From: Clostridiales bacterium
GTDB taxonomy: Bacteria; Bacillota; Clostridia; Clostridiales; Caloramatoraceae
Direction: 5' to 3'
NCBI GenBank assembly: GCA_026416355.1
Contig: JAOAFH010000055.1
Location: 1-9,083 of the forward strand
DNA: 9,083 nt
The notes below the pieces were generated by a model. The model did not search any database, was not told the DNA's origin, and worked only from the letters and a program-made list of their open reading frames with translations. The position numbers and the translations under genes are program-made. Shown piece by piece: positions 1 to 6,307 of this stretch. Each line of letters starts with the position of its first letter. Position 1 is the first letter of the stretch.

Positions 1-304
1 TAAAGAAAAGTGTGCCCAAACAAATTTTTCAACTGTTTATAGAAATCTTGAGGTTTTAGAAGAACTAGAATTGGTACACAAAACAAATATAGATTCAAGT
101 AACACATTTTATTATGAGATAATAGATTTAGATGAACATCATCATCACATAATTTGTACAAAATGTGGAAAGACTCAGCCAATTGAGTTTTGCCCATTAG
201 ATATGTTTAGGGATAAAATAAAAGGAACAGACTTTGAAGTGCTAGACCATAAAGTAGAGCTATATGGTCTTTGCAAAGATTGTAAAAATAAGCCTAGGAA
301 GTAA
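1..304 (+). CDS. Fur-family metal-dependent transcriptional regulator, C-terminal part (5' truncated)
   Basis: The frame is open from the left edge (first whole codon at base 2), leaving the last 100 residues. A TTG at 71 is inside the gene and is not a start. The fragment begins at the winged-helix recognition segment (FSTVYRNLEVLEELELVHK) typical of Fur/Zur/PerR repressors. It continues with a histidine-rich metal-sensing stretch (DEHHHH) and two CxxC pairs (CTKC and CKDC) that form the structural zinc site of the family. These proteins bind operator DNA as dimers when loaded with Fe, Zn or Mn. The sequence cannot settle which metal; the second Cys-Pro segment (FCPLD) and the HxELYGLC ending remind me of clostridial Zur-like members, but that is inference. 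The 3' end overlaps the convergent exporter gene by 11 bases within a shared terminator. The family is certain; the metal specificity is not. Confidence 0.93.
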   Translation, partial: KEKCAQTNFSTVYRNLEVLEELELVHKTNIDSSNTFYYEIIDLDEHHHHIICTKCGKTQPIEFCPLDMFRDKIKGTDFEVLDHKVELYGLCKDCKNKPRK

Positions 305-320
305 ACCTAGGCTTATTTTT
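284..320. terminator. Bidirectional intrinsic terminator between Fur-family gene and exporter operon
   Basis: Perfect 15-bp inverted repeat (arms 284-298 and 306-320, core AAGCCTAGG/CCTAGGCTT) with a 7-base loop. The arms end in A5/T5, and the plus-strand side continues into TATATTTTT. It can therefore stop transcription from both sides. Both stop codons of the flanking convergent genes (302-304 plus, 294-296 minus) lie in the hairpin. Confidence 0.9.
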
Positions 321-746
321 ATATTTTTCATTAACTTTGTATACAAATTTAAATACAGTAGATGCAAGCATAACACCAAAGGCAATTGCCCCTGCTGTTC
401 CTATTGTTTCAAGTCCTTTGTTTGCCGCAAACACTAGCCTTCCATCTACTATTGCCCTAACTGTTGTATAGGCTGTGATTCCTGGAACAAGAGGATATAT
501 TCCTGGAATAGAAAATACAAATGCAGGTGTTTTACATCTTCTTGCCATTGCCTCACTATATATTCCACATGCAACTGCTGCTACAAATGTAGAAAAAACA
601 ACTCTATCTGTTTGTATATATATAATTTTAAATACAATCCAAGATATACCACCACATATTCCTGCCCATATTAAATTTTTTCTTTCTATGTTAAACAATA
701 TTGCTCCTGCAAAACTTCCTAAAAATGCTAATAAAAATTCCATCAT
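294..746 (-). CDS. ThrE-type exporter small subunit (YjjB-like, PF12821/DUF3815 family)
   Basis: 150-residue hydrophobic protein with about four membrane segments, the size of E. coli YjjB (about 157 aa). The family signature PAFVFSIPGIYPLVPG sits at residues 74-89, followed by the short charged loop TTVRAIVDGR. In Corynebacterium the equivalent of this domain is fused to the larger one in the threonine/serine exporter ThrE. In E. coli the two halves are separate genes (YjjP and YjjB), associated with succinate export. The start is one of two adjacent ATGs (744-746 or 741-743), four bases after the stop of the larger subunit. The ribosome binding site (GGGTG) lies inside the end of that gene, so translational coupling is likely. 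The last residues (KNKPRFTS) are encoded by the terminator hairpin. The exported substrate cannot be read from the sequence. Confidence 0.88.
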   Translation of the reverse strand: MMEFLLAFLGSFAGAILFNIERKNLIWAGICGGISWIVFKIIYIQTDRVVFSTFVAAVACGIYSEAMARRCKTPAFVFSIPGIYPLVPGITAYTTVRAIVDGRLVFAANKGLETIGTAGAIAFGVMLASTVFKFVYKVNEKYKNKPRFTS

Positions 747-750
747 ATTA

Positions 751-1506
751 TCACACCCAACTAATCTGTAGTATTAATGCAACACCGACTCCAAGACCTA
801 TGGCAATTGCGATAAATGTTGCTTCAATAAGACGAGCAAAGCTTGATATAAAATCTCCATATAAGGCATCCTTTATACCATTTGTTATCGCAACTCCAGG
901 GACAAGTGTCATTATTGCACCTATTATAACCTTATCTATACTTACATTAGCAAACAATTTACCAATGATAACTGAAAACAGTCCTACTATAAGTCCTGAT
1001 ATAAAAAATTCTAAGAATTGGAAGAAACCATATTGTTGTATAAAATCCTTAACATAGAATATAAACATACTTATTAAAAATGCTAAAAAGGCATCCACAA
1101 AACTGCCACCAAATAGTTTTGTAAAACCAAGTGCAACAAAACCTGCTGATACAAGTTGTACCCTATAACTAAAATATGGCATGTTTTTTATGCTATTTAA
1201 TTTATCCATTGCCTCTTTATAGGAAGCACGTTCTTCCATAAGGCCTCTTGAAAATGTATTAACCATTTCAACTCTATGAAGGTCCACACTTCTGTTCTTT
1301 ATTCTTTTTACAGTTGTATAAACTTCTCCATTTTTATTTCTTACAGTTGTTGAAAAACCCGTTGGCATAACAAAACATTCACATTCAACACCATAGGAGT
1401 TGCATATTCTTGTTATTGTATCCTCAACCCTAAAAATCTCTGCTCCACTAGATAAAAGTATTTCTCCAGCAAAGCTTGCTATCTCCATAACTTCCTTTGC
1501 GTTCAT
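751..1506 (-). CDS. ThrE-type exporter large subunit (YjjP-like, PF06738/DUF1212 family)
   Basis: 251 residues, close to E. coli YjjP (about 256). A soluble N-terminal region (about 1-110) carries the family signature GEILLSSGAE around residues 14-23. Roughly five hydrophobic segments follow from residue 115 onward. The second signature, LVPGVAITNGIKDALYGD (residues 201-218), is the PG-x-x-x-TN-x-x-x-D-x-x-x-GD pattern shared with fused ThrE transporters. With the downstream small subunit it should form an inner-membrane secondary exporter of small amino acids or dicarboxylates. The ATG is supported by AAAGGTGAT five bases upstream (bases 1511-1519). It is the first gene of a two-gene operon. 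Function at family level is firm; the substrate is unknown. Confidence 0.9.
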   Translation of the reverse strand: MNAKEVMEIASFAGEILLSSGAEIFRVEDTITRICNSYGVECECFVMPTGFSTTVRNKNGEVYTTVKRIKNRSVDLHRVEMVNTFSRGLMEERASYKEAMDKLNSIKNMPYFSYRVQLVSAGFVALGFTKLFGGSFVDAFLAFLISMFIFYVKDFIQQYGFFQFLEFFISGLIVGLFSVIIGKLFANVSIDKVIIGAIMTLVPGVAITNGIKDALYGDFISSFARLIEATFIAIAIGLGVGVALILQISWV

Positions 1507-1766
1507 TTAATCACCTTTTCTAATTATTTTACATAATATAATATAACATAATATTTAAAATAAGTTTATTATATGTTAGTTAATTAATATTAAAGAATTT
1601 GTGAAGCAATTATTCATAATTTTCATTCACCATTATTTACACTATGTTAACAGTTTATCAACACCAAGTTAATATAGACATAGTATTATTTAAACTGTAA
1701 AGTGAAGCTCAAAATTTTCCCCCACATTTAGTTCCCCCTTTAATATAGATAAAAATAAATTGTATA
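1507..1766. other. Intergenic region upstream of the exporter operon
   Basis: About 260 very AT-rich bases with no long open frame. It must carry the promoter of the minus-strand exporter operon, but only weak candidates are visible. One is a TATAAT at 1568-1573 (minus) with a poor -35 (TTCTTT, 18-base spacer). Another is a good -35 TTGATA at 1656-1661 (minus) with a poor -10. A 7-bp inverted repeat (ACTATGT/ACATAGT) is spread around 1641-1684. A short ORF with a strong ribosome binding site is listed separately. Confidence 0.5.
1686..1727 (-). other. Possible 13-codon micro-ORF with strong Shine-Dalgarno
   Basis: On the minus strand, AAGGGGGAAC ends six bases before an ATG (1725-1727), and the frame MWGKILSFTLQFK ends with TAA at 1686-1688. 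The purine-rich site is G-rich in an otherwise AT-rich gap. It lies between the glycosidase terminator and the exporter operon, so it could be a leader peptide, or a chance match. I recognise no family. Confidence 0.2.
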
Positions 1767-1786
1767 AGCCGGCAAAAATGCCGGCT
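1767..1786 (-). terminator. Intrinsic terminator of the GH31 glycosidase gene
   Basis: Perfect 8-bp GC-rich stem (AGCCGGCA/TGCCGGCT) with an AAAA loop on the plus strand, seven bases after the glycosidase stop. On the minus strand it is followed by TTATACAATTTATTTTTATC, a discontinuous T-rich tail. Confidence 0.8.
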
Positions 1787-1792
1787 AATTTC

Positions 1793-4156
1793 CTATATTA
1801 AGAAAATAAATTGTTTATCTTCTACATTCATCTCTACAACGGTGTCATTACCTTCTTGTATAAATTCTATTTCTTTTCCATCAGCATAAACTGATTTTAC
1901 TAAACTATTCTTTAGCTTAACCTTAATCTTCTTATATCCATCATTATATTCCTTATGTTGTATGCTAAAGTTTATTATTATTTTGCCATCTTCAACTACT
2001 TGTTCTATTTTATATAAATTGTATTCACCTTCTTTGTAGTTAAATGATTCTTTATCATCCTCGTAATGCACATATGTGCCATTACCTCTATAAACTTCAA
2101 GCACTAATTCATCAAACCTATTTTGTCCAACATAGCTCATTTCATTAAATGTTGGAATTATGCTTCCCTCTTTTATATATATTGGGCAAATATCAATTGG
2201 AGCATCCTTTAATATTACTCTACCGCCTTCTATTTTTTCTCCTGTAAAGTAGTCATACCAACTACCCTTTGGTAGATATACTCCTCTAAATGTCTTTCCT
2301 TGCTCTAAAATTGGTGCAACTAACATATTTTCTCCCCAAAGGAATTCATCATTTAGCTCATAAGTTTTTTCATCATCCATGTAATGTATAAATAGAGGTC
2401 TCATTATTGGAAGCCCTGTATTTTCTGCTTCGTAAAACAAATCATAAAGGTATGGAAGCATTTTATATCTTAGCTTTATATATTTTCTATTAATCTCTTC
2501 TGTCTTTTCATCAAATGCCCAAGGTTCTTGATCTCTTGTGTGTATGCATGAGTGGTTTCTAAATAGTGGAGTAAAGCAACCTACTTGTACCCATCTTGAT
2601 AAAAGTTCTGGTGTACAATCAAATTGGAATCCACCAACATCTGTCCCACAGAAGGCAAAACCTGAAAGTCCAAGGTTAAGTAGCATTGGAACAGCCATTC
2701 TTAGATGTTCAAAGAAACTATGGTTATCCCCTGTCCAAACTGTTGAATATTTTTGCGTTCCTGCAAAGCATGCACGAGTTATTACAAATGGCCTTTTACC
2801 TGTATATCTCTTAATGCCTTCATATGTAGCCTTAGACATTAAGTGTCCATATACATTGTGTATTTCTGTATGGTCTGTTGGGAAACCATCATTTTTAAAT
2901 TGAACATCATCAGGAAGTGGTCCCCTAAATGATGCAGGCTCATTCATATCATTCCAAATACCTGCCACACCACTATCAACCATTACCTTTTGCTTTTCAG
3001 ACCACCATTTTCTAACCTTCTCATCTGAAAAATCAGGATAAAGTGAATCTCCTGGCCATACTTCATTTACATATGGAATACCATCTTTATCTGTTGCAAA
3101 ATATCCATTTTCTATTCCTTCATCATAAATATAATATCCCTTGTCCTTTTTAACACCTGGGTCAATAATTGTAACAACCTTAAATCCTTGTTCCTTTAGT
3201 TTTTCTGTAAACTCATTTGGATTCTTGAACTTTTCTCTATCCCATGTAAATACCCTATATCCATCCATATAATCTATATCTAGGTATATAACATCACATG
3301 GTATGTCCCTTTTTCTAAAGTTTTGTGCAATCTCCATAACCCTGCTCTCAGGAGTATAGCTCCATCTACATTGTTGATAGCCTAATGTCCACATTTGTGG
3401 TAGTGGAGTTCTTCCTGTTAAATATGTATAGCCCTCAATTACTTCAATAGCTGATGGACCATATATAAAGTAGTAGTCGAGGTTTCCATTGTCAGCACCA
3501 AAGTAATAGTATTCGCTGTTTTCCTTTCCCATATCAAAATATGACTTAAATGTATTGTCAAAGAATATTCCATAGGCAGTTTTTTGTCTTAAGGTCATAA
3601 AGAAAGGTATCGATTTGTAAAGGGTTGTATAGTTTTCAACATGTGGTTTTGGATCATCAGTATTCCACATTTCATAGTAGTAACCTTTTTTATTTAAATG
3701 GCCTGTCTTTTCTCCAAAACCATAAAAATATTCGTCTCCAAACATCTTTTTAATAACTTCTATTTTATGATGTTTAAAATCTGCCTGTGTACTTATTCCT
3801 TCTCCTTCTGCTATTGAAACATTTCCACGTCTTATAAATGGATTTCTCTCACCATCATACTCTAGGCATAATGGATTTCTTTGTTTGTCATAAAAATCAA
3901 CTTTAAAATTATCATAAACTACTGCAATAACATCATCTGTCTCAATCTCTACTTTATCTTCAAATCTTTTTTCAATTACATTAGTGTCTTTTAAATTTAT
4001 GTTTTCAATAGACTTAGAATTATGTTCCTTATATTTAATTGGAACAAAAACATTAATTATCTTGCTGCTTATTATTTCTAATATTCCTTCTCCATTTTCA
4101 AAGTTAAATAAAAACTTATTTCCTTCTCTTTTGTAATTTTTTATCTTACCTAGCAA
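1793..4156 (-). CDS. Glycoside hydrolase family 31 alpha-glucosidase (cytoplasmic)
   Basis: Hydrolyses terminal alpha-linked glucose from oligosaccharides by the retaining GH31 mechanism. Counting from the GTG at 4163-4165 (790 aa), the layout is: N-terminal beta-sandwich (about 1-240), catalytic barrel (about 255-580), then distal beta-sandwich domains. Motifs seen are LGYQQCRWSY (261-270), VIYLDIDYMDGY (292-303), the nucleophile region GIWNDMNEPASF with Asp406, the acid/base region VWTGDN with Asp480, GTDVGGF (507-513) and FRNHS with His538. There is no signal peptide, so it acts on imported sugars. AGGGAG abuts that GTG but lies eight bases before an in-frame TTG at 4154-4156, so the TTG start (787 aa) is preferred here. 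It stands alone with its own terminator and no transporter alongside. The catalytic residues fit alpha-glucosidase; alpha-xylosidase or another GH31 specificity cannot be excluded. Confidence 0.95.
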   Translation of the reverse strand: MLGKIKNYKREGNKFLFNFENGEGILEIISSKIINVFVPIKYKEHNSKSIENINLKDTNVIEKRFEDKVEIETDDVIAVVYDNFKVDFYDKQRNPLCLEYDGERNPFIRRGNVSIAEGEGISTQADFKHHKIEVIKKMFGDEYFYGFGEKTGHLNKKGYYYEMWNTDDPKPHVENYTTLYKSIPFFMTLRQKTAYGIFFDNTFKSYFDMGKENSEYYYFGADNGNLDYYFIYGPSAIEVIEGYTYLTGRTPLPQMWTLGYQQCRWSYTPESRVMEIAQNFRKRDIPCDVIYLDIDYMDGYRVFTWDREKFKNPNEFTEKLKEQGFKVVTIIDPGVKKDKGYYIYDEGIENGYFATDKDGIPYVNEVWPGDSLYPDFSDEKVRKWWSEKQKVMVDSGVAGIWNDMNEPASFRGPLPDDVQFKNDGFPTDHTEIHNVYGHLMSKATYEGIKRYTGKRPFVITRACFAGTQKYSTVWTGDNHSFFEHLRMAVPMLLNLGLSGFAFCGTDVGGFQFDCTPELLSRWVQVGCFTPLFRNHSCIHTRDQEPWAFDEKTEEINRKYIKLRYKMLPYLYDLFYEAENTGLPIMRPLFIHYMDDEKTYELNDEFLWGENMLVAPILEQGKTFRGVYLPKGSWYDYFTGEKIEGGRVILKDAPIDICPIYIKEGSIIPTFNEMSYVGQNRFDELVLEVYRGNGTYVHYEDDKESFNYKEGEYNLYKIEQVVEDGKIIINFSIQHKEYNDGYKKIKVKLKNSLVKSVYADGKEIEFIQEGNDTVVEMNVEDKQFIFLI

Positions 4157-4238
4157 AAAAATCACTCCCTTCGTTTTTTATTTTACTACAAAATTAAACG
4201 ATTAAGTAGTGTCAATTTGTATGACTTTTTAAAATAAT

Positions 4239-4265
4239 TTCGACAAAAATAAATAGGCTGTCGAA
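4239..4265. repeat. Inverted repeat TTCGACA/TGTCGAA
   Basis: Perfect 7-bp arms at 4239-4245 and 4259-4265, extendable with one mismatch to about 10 bp, around a 13-base loop. On the minus strand the second arm is followed by ATTATTTT, so it may be a weak terminator for transcripts coming from hcp. It could instead be the scar of a lost element. Confidence 0.45.
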
Positions 4266-4321
4266 TTTAAGTTTAAAGACAAAAGCCATTACCAATTACG
4301 AAGTATTATGATATTTCACAA

Positions 4322-4364
4322 AGAACATCTAAGATTTTCTTTGTTTAAAAATCTAAGAGGTTCT
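4322..4364. repeat. Imperfect 17-bp inverted repeat
   Basis: Arms at 4322-4338 and 4348-4364 (AGAACATCTAAGATTTT and AAAATCTAAGAGGTTCT) pair at 15 of 17 positions around a 9-base loop. It is about 125 bases beyond the hcp stop. Neither side has a long T run, so it is at best a weak terminator of hcp. Confidence 0.5.
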
Positions 4365-4465
4365 ACTGTTTATATCTATTTACTTCTTTAATTGTTCAAT
4401 GGCTCTCACTTTGCCTGATAATTTAAGTTAATTTTAATAAATAATCAAGTGTGCCAGCCACATAT

Positions 4466-4491
4466 GTTATATTTGATATAGTTACCAGTTA
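4466..4491 (-). repeat. 26-base 3'-end repeat, copy 1 (at hcp stop)
   Basis: Starts with the hcp stop codon on the minus strand (TAACTGGTAACTATATCA...). It matches the copy at 8216-8241 at 22 of 26 positions in the same orientation. No function is known to me. Confidence 0.5.
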
Positions 4492-6195
4492 TTGACCAAG
4501 GAATAACTTTAAGTCCTCATCCACTGTGCCTATACCTGCAATATTAAAGTTTTCTACTAAAACTTTCGCAACATTTGGTGATAGGAATGCTGGTAAAGTT
4601 GGTCCTAAATGAATATTTTTTACCCCTAGGTGTAATAGTGCCAATAGCACGATTACTGCTTTTTGTTCATACCAAGCTATATTGTATGAAATAGGAAGCT
4701 TATTAACATCATCTAATCCAAACACTTCCTTAAGTTTTAGAGCTATAACAACTAATGAGTATGAATCATTGCATTGACCTGCATCTAGAACTCTTGGAAT
4801 TCCTCCAATATCACCAAGTTCTAATTTGTTATATTTGTATTTTGCACAACCTGCTGTTAGAATTACAGTATCCTTTGGTAGTTTCTTTGCAAACTCAGTA
4901 TAATAATTTCTTGCCTTTGCTCTACCATCACATCCTGCCATTACGAAAAATCTTTTGATTGCACCAGTCTTTACAGCTTCTACAACCTTATCTGCTAATG
5001 CTAATACTTGATTGTGTGCAAATCCACCTATTATTTCTCCTCTTTCAATTTCTGTTGGTGGCTTACACTTCTTAGCCATTTTTATTAGCTCTGAGAAATC
5101 CTTATTTCCATTTTCATCTTCTTCAATATGCTTACATCCTTCAACAGCAGTTACCCCTGTTGTAAACAATCTATCCTTATATGAATCCTTTGGTAGAACT
5201 ATACAGTTTGTTGTCATCAAAATTACACCATTAAACTTTTCAAACTCCTCATTTTGTTTCCACCATGCATTTCCGTAGTTTCCTGCAAAGTGCTTATACT
5301 TCTTAAAGGCTGGGTAATAATGTGCAGGAAGCATTTCACTATGAGTATATACATCTACTCCTGTTCCTTCTGTTTGTTTTAGTAACATCTCTAAATCTTT
5401 TAAGTCATGTCCCGAAATTAATATACCAGGATTTTTTCTAACCCCTATATTTACTTTTGTTATTTCTGGATTACCATAAGTTTCTGTATTAGCCTTATCT
5501 AACAGTGCCATTGCAGTTACACCATATTTACCTGCTTCCAAAGCTAGACCAACTAGTTCTGTTGCTGATAAATTATCATCTAATGTAGCAGTTAATGCTC
5601 TAGCAATAAATGCATGAACATCTACATCATTATATCCTAAGTTCATAGCATGTTTCATATAGGCAGATAGTCCTTTTAAACCATACACTATTAACTCTCT
5701 TAAACTTCTTATATCTTCATCCTTTGTAGCTAAAATTCCAACTTTTTCTGCCTTTTTCTCAAATTCATTTATACTATTTGCAAACCACCAAGCAGCATCC
5801 TTTGTTGCATCTTCATCTGATGCAATACCAAATAACTTTTTAAAGAATCCACTTATCCCCTTTGGCTCATTTATTTTTCCACCTGCACTAATCACCTTTG
5901 CTTTAAGTTCATTTCTAAGATTTAATGTTTTTTTAACCCTATTTAATAGATCTTCTCTATCAAAGTTAGCATTTGTAATTGTAGTAAATAAATTTTCAAC
6001 AATTTGCTTGTCAACATTTGCATCAGTAATACCAACTTTTCTTGCCTCATTGCTAACTATTGCTAAACCCTTTGTTACGTACACCAATAAATCTTGTGCT
6101 TTTGCTACATCTGATGTCTTACCACAAACACCCCTCATTGTACATCCTTTTCCACCAGCTGCCTCTTGGCACTGATAACAAAACATATTTGACAT
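4489..6195 (-). CDS. hcp: Hybrid cluster protein Hcp (hydroxylamine reductase / NO-detoxifying, class I)
   Basis: 568-residue cytoplasmic Fe-S protein carrying a cubane cluster and the unusual 4Fe-2S-2O hybrid cluster. Family members reduce hydroxylamine in vitro, and E. coli Hcp has been shown to act as a nitric oxide reductase. The N-terminal motif C6-x2-C9-x8-C18-x5-C24 is the compact spacing of class I (anaerobe, 4Fe-4S) proteins, not the wider E. coli spacing. All expected hybrid-cluster ligands are present: His263 (SGHDLKD), Glu287 (THSEML), Cys331 (TTNCIVLP), Cys422 (MAGCDGR, the persulfide position), Cys450 (TAGCAKY), Cys475 (AGQCNDS) and Glu510 (WYEQKA). The ATG is preceded by a perfect AGGAGGT with six bases of spacing. 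It is divergent from a Crp/Fnr regulator, with a class II-type operator upstream. No Hcr reductase gene is adjacent, so the electron donor lies elsewhere. Confidence 0.98.
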   Translation of the reverse strand: MSNMFCYQCQEAAGGKGCTMRGVCGKTSDVAKAQDLLVYVTKGLAIVSNEARKVGITDANVDKQIVENLFTTITNANFDREDLLNRVKKTLNLRNELKAKVISAGGKINEPKGISGFFKKLFGIASDEDATKDAAWWFANSINEFEKKAEKVGILATKDEDIRSLRELIVYGLKGLSAYMKHAMNLGYNDVDVHAFIARALTATLDDNLSATELVGLALEAGKYGVTAMALLDKANTETYGNPEITKVNIGVRKNPGILISGHDLKDLEMLLKQTEGTGVDVYTHSEMLPAHYYPAFKKYKHFAGNYGNAWWKQNEEFEKFNGVILMTTNCIVLPKDSYKDRLFTTGVTAVEGCKHIEEDENGNKDFSELIKMAKKCKPPTEIERGEIIGGFAHNQVLALADKVVEAVKTGAIKRFFVMAGCDGRAKARNYYTEFAKKLPKDTVILTAGCAKYKYNKLELGDIGGIPRVLDAGQCNDSYSLVVIALKLKEVFGLDDVNKLPISYNIAWYEQKAVIVLLALLHLGVKNIHLGPTLPAFLSPNVAKVLVENFNIAGIGTVDEDLKLFLGQ

Positions 6196-6252
6196 AATAT
6201 ACCTCCTAATATATGTTAATATTTTTCTATTTCAATTATCTACAACACAAAG

Positions 6253-6264
6253 TATACTATAAAT
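6253..6264 (+). promoter_or_regulatory. Candidate -10 region of the Crp/Fnr-family regulator
   Basis: AGTATACT (6251-6258) is a perfect palindrome, so TATACT also reads on the plus strand at 6253-6258, and TATAAA follows at 6259-6264. Either gives a start near 6265-6271, placing the palindrome at 6279-6292 just downstream of the start. No good -35 is seen. Confidence 0.4.
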
Positions 6265-6278
6265 ATAAACACCAATCG

Positions 6279-6292
6279 GTAACATAGGATAC
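6279..6292. promoter_or_regulatory. Crp/Fnr-type operator (GTAAC-N4-GATAC), copy 1, hcp/regulator intergenic
   Basis: GTAACATAGGATAC is an imperfect palindrome with the 5-4-5 architecture of Fnr sites and the GTA-N8-TAC signature known for the Crp-family protein NtcA. In hcp orientation the flanking 20 bases agree with copy 2 (8144-8157) as TTTGTAWCMTAWGWTACMGA. It is 84 bases from the hcp ATG and 15 from the regulator ATG. Confidence 0.65.
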
Positions 6293-6307
6293 AAAATGGA
6301 GGTGTCT

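Larger units (their letters stand above)
4166..4488. other. Intergenic region between glycosidase and hcp
   Basis: 323 bases without a credible gene. A perfect -35 TTGACA occurs on the minus strand (plus 4210-4215), a plausible start for glycosidase transcription, but no good -10 sits 16-18 bases downstream. A weak symmetric sequence (TTAATCGTTTAA, minus) lies in that spacer; it only loosely resembles a CcpA cre site. Two inverted repeats (listed separately) fill the centre. Short stretches on the minus strand read as peptide-like fragments without ribosome binding sites, so decay of an older gene or insertion element is possible but unproven. Confidence 0.45.
6244..6292 (-). promoter_or_regulatory. 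Predicted activator-dependent promoter of hcp
   Basis: The minus-strand -10 box TATACT (plus 6251-6256) predicts a start near 6244. The -35 position (CCGATT, 6274-6279) matches the consensus poorly, as expected for an activator-dependent promoter. The Crp/Fnr-type palindrome at 6279-6292 is centred at -41.5 from that start. The predicted leader is about 49 bases. Confidence 0.6.

Noticed and set aside
475..1057. Plus-strand open frames opposite the exporter genes (475-771, 701-1057)
   Set aside because: They are antisense to two well-recognised membrane protein genes, lack ribosome binding sites and show no family signature.
1638..1655. A TAACATAG match to the operator upstream of the exporter operon (minus GTTAACATAGTGTAAA)
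   Set aside because: It shares only half of the palindrome; the GTA-N8-TAC symmetry is lost and no -10 sits at the matching distance.
1507..1792. Riboswitch or other structured RNA in the exporter leader
   Set aside because: No recognisable aptamer core or strong nested stems are visible; only a 7-bp spread inverted repeat.
2538..2903. 121-codon plus-strand frame inside the glycosidase
   Set aside because: It is antisense to the conserved catalytic core of GH31; open only by codon bias.
4185..4215. CcpA cre-like site upstream of the glycosidase
   Set aside because: TTAATCGTTTAA has the central CG but misses the TG and CA outer positions of the cre consensus; too weak to call.
4755..5278. 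Plus-strand frames inside hcp
   Set aside because: They lie opposite conserved cluster-ligand regions of hcp and have no Shine-Dalgarno.
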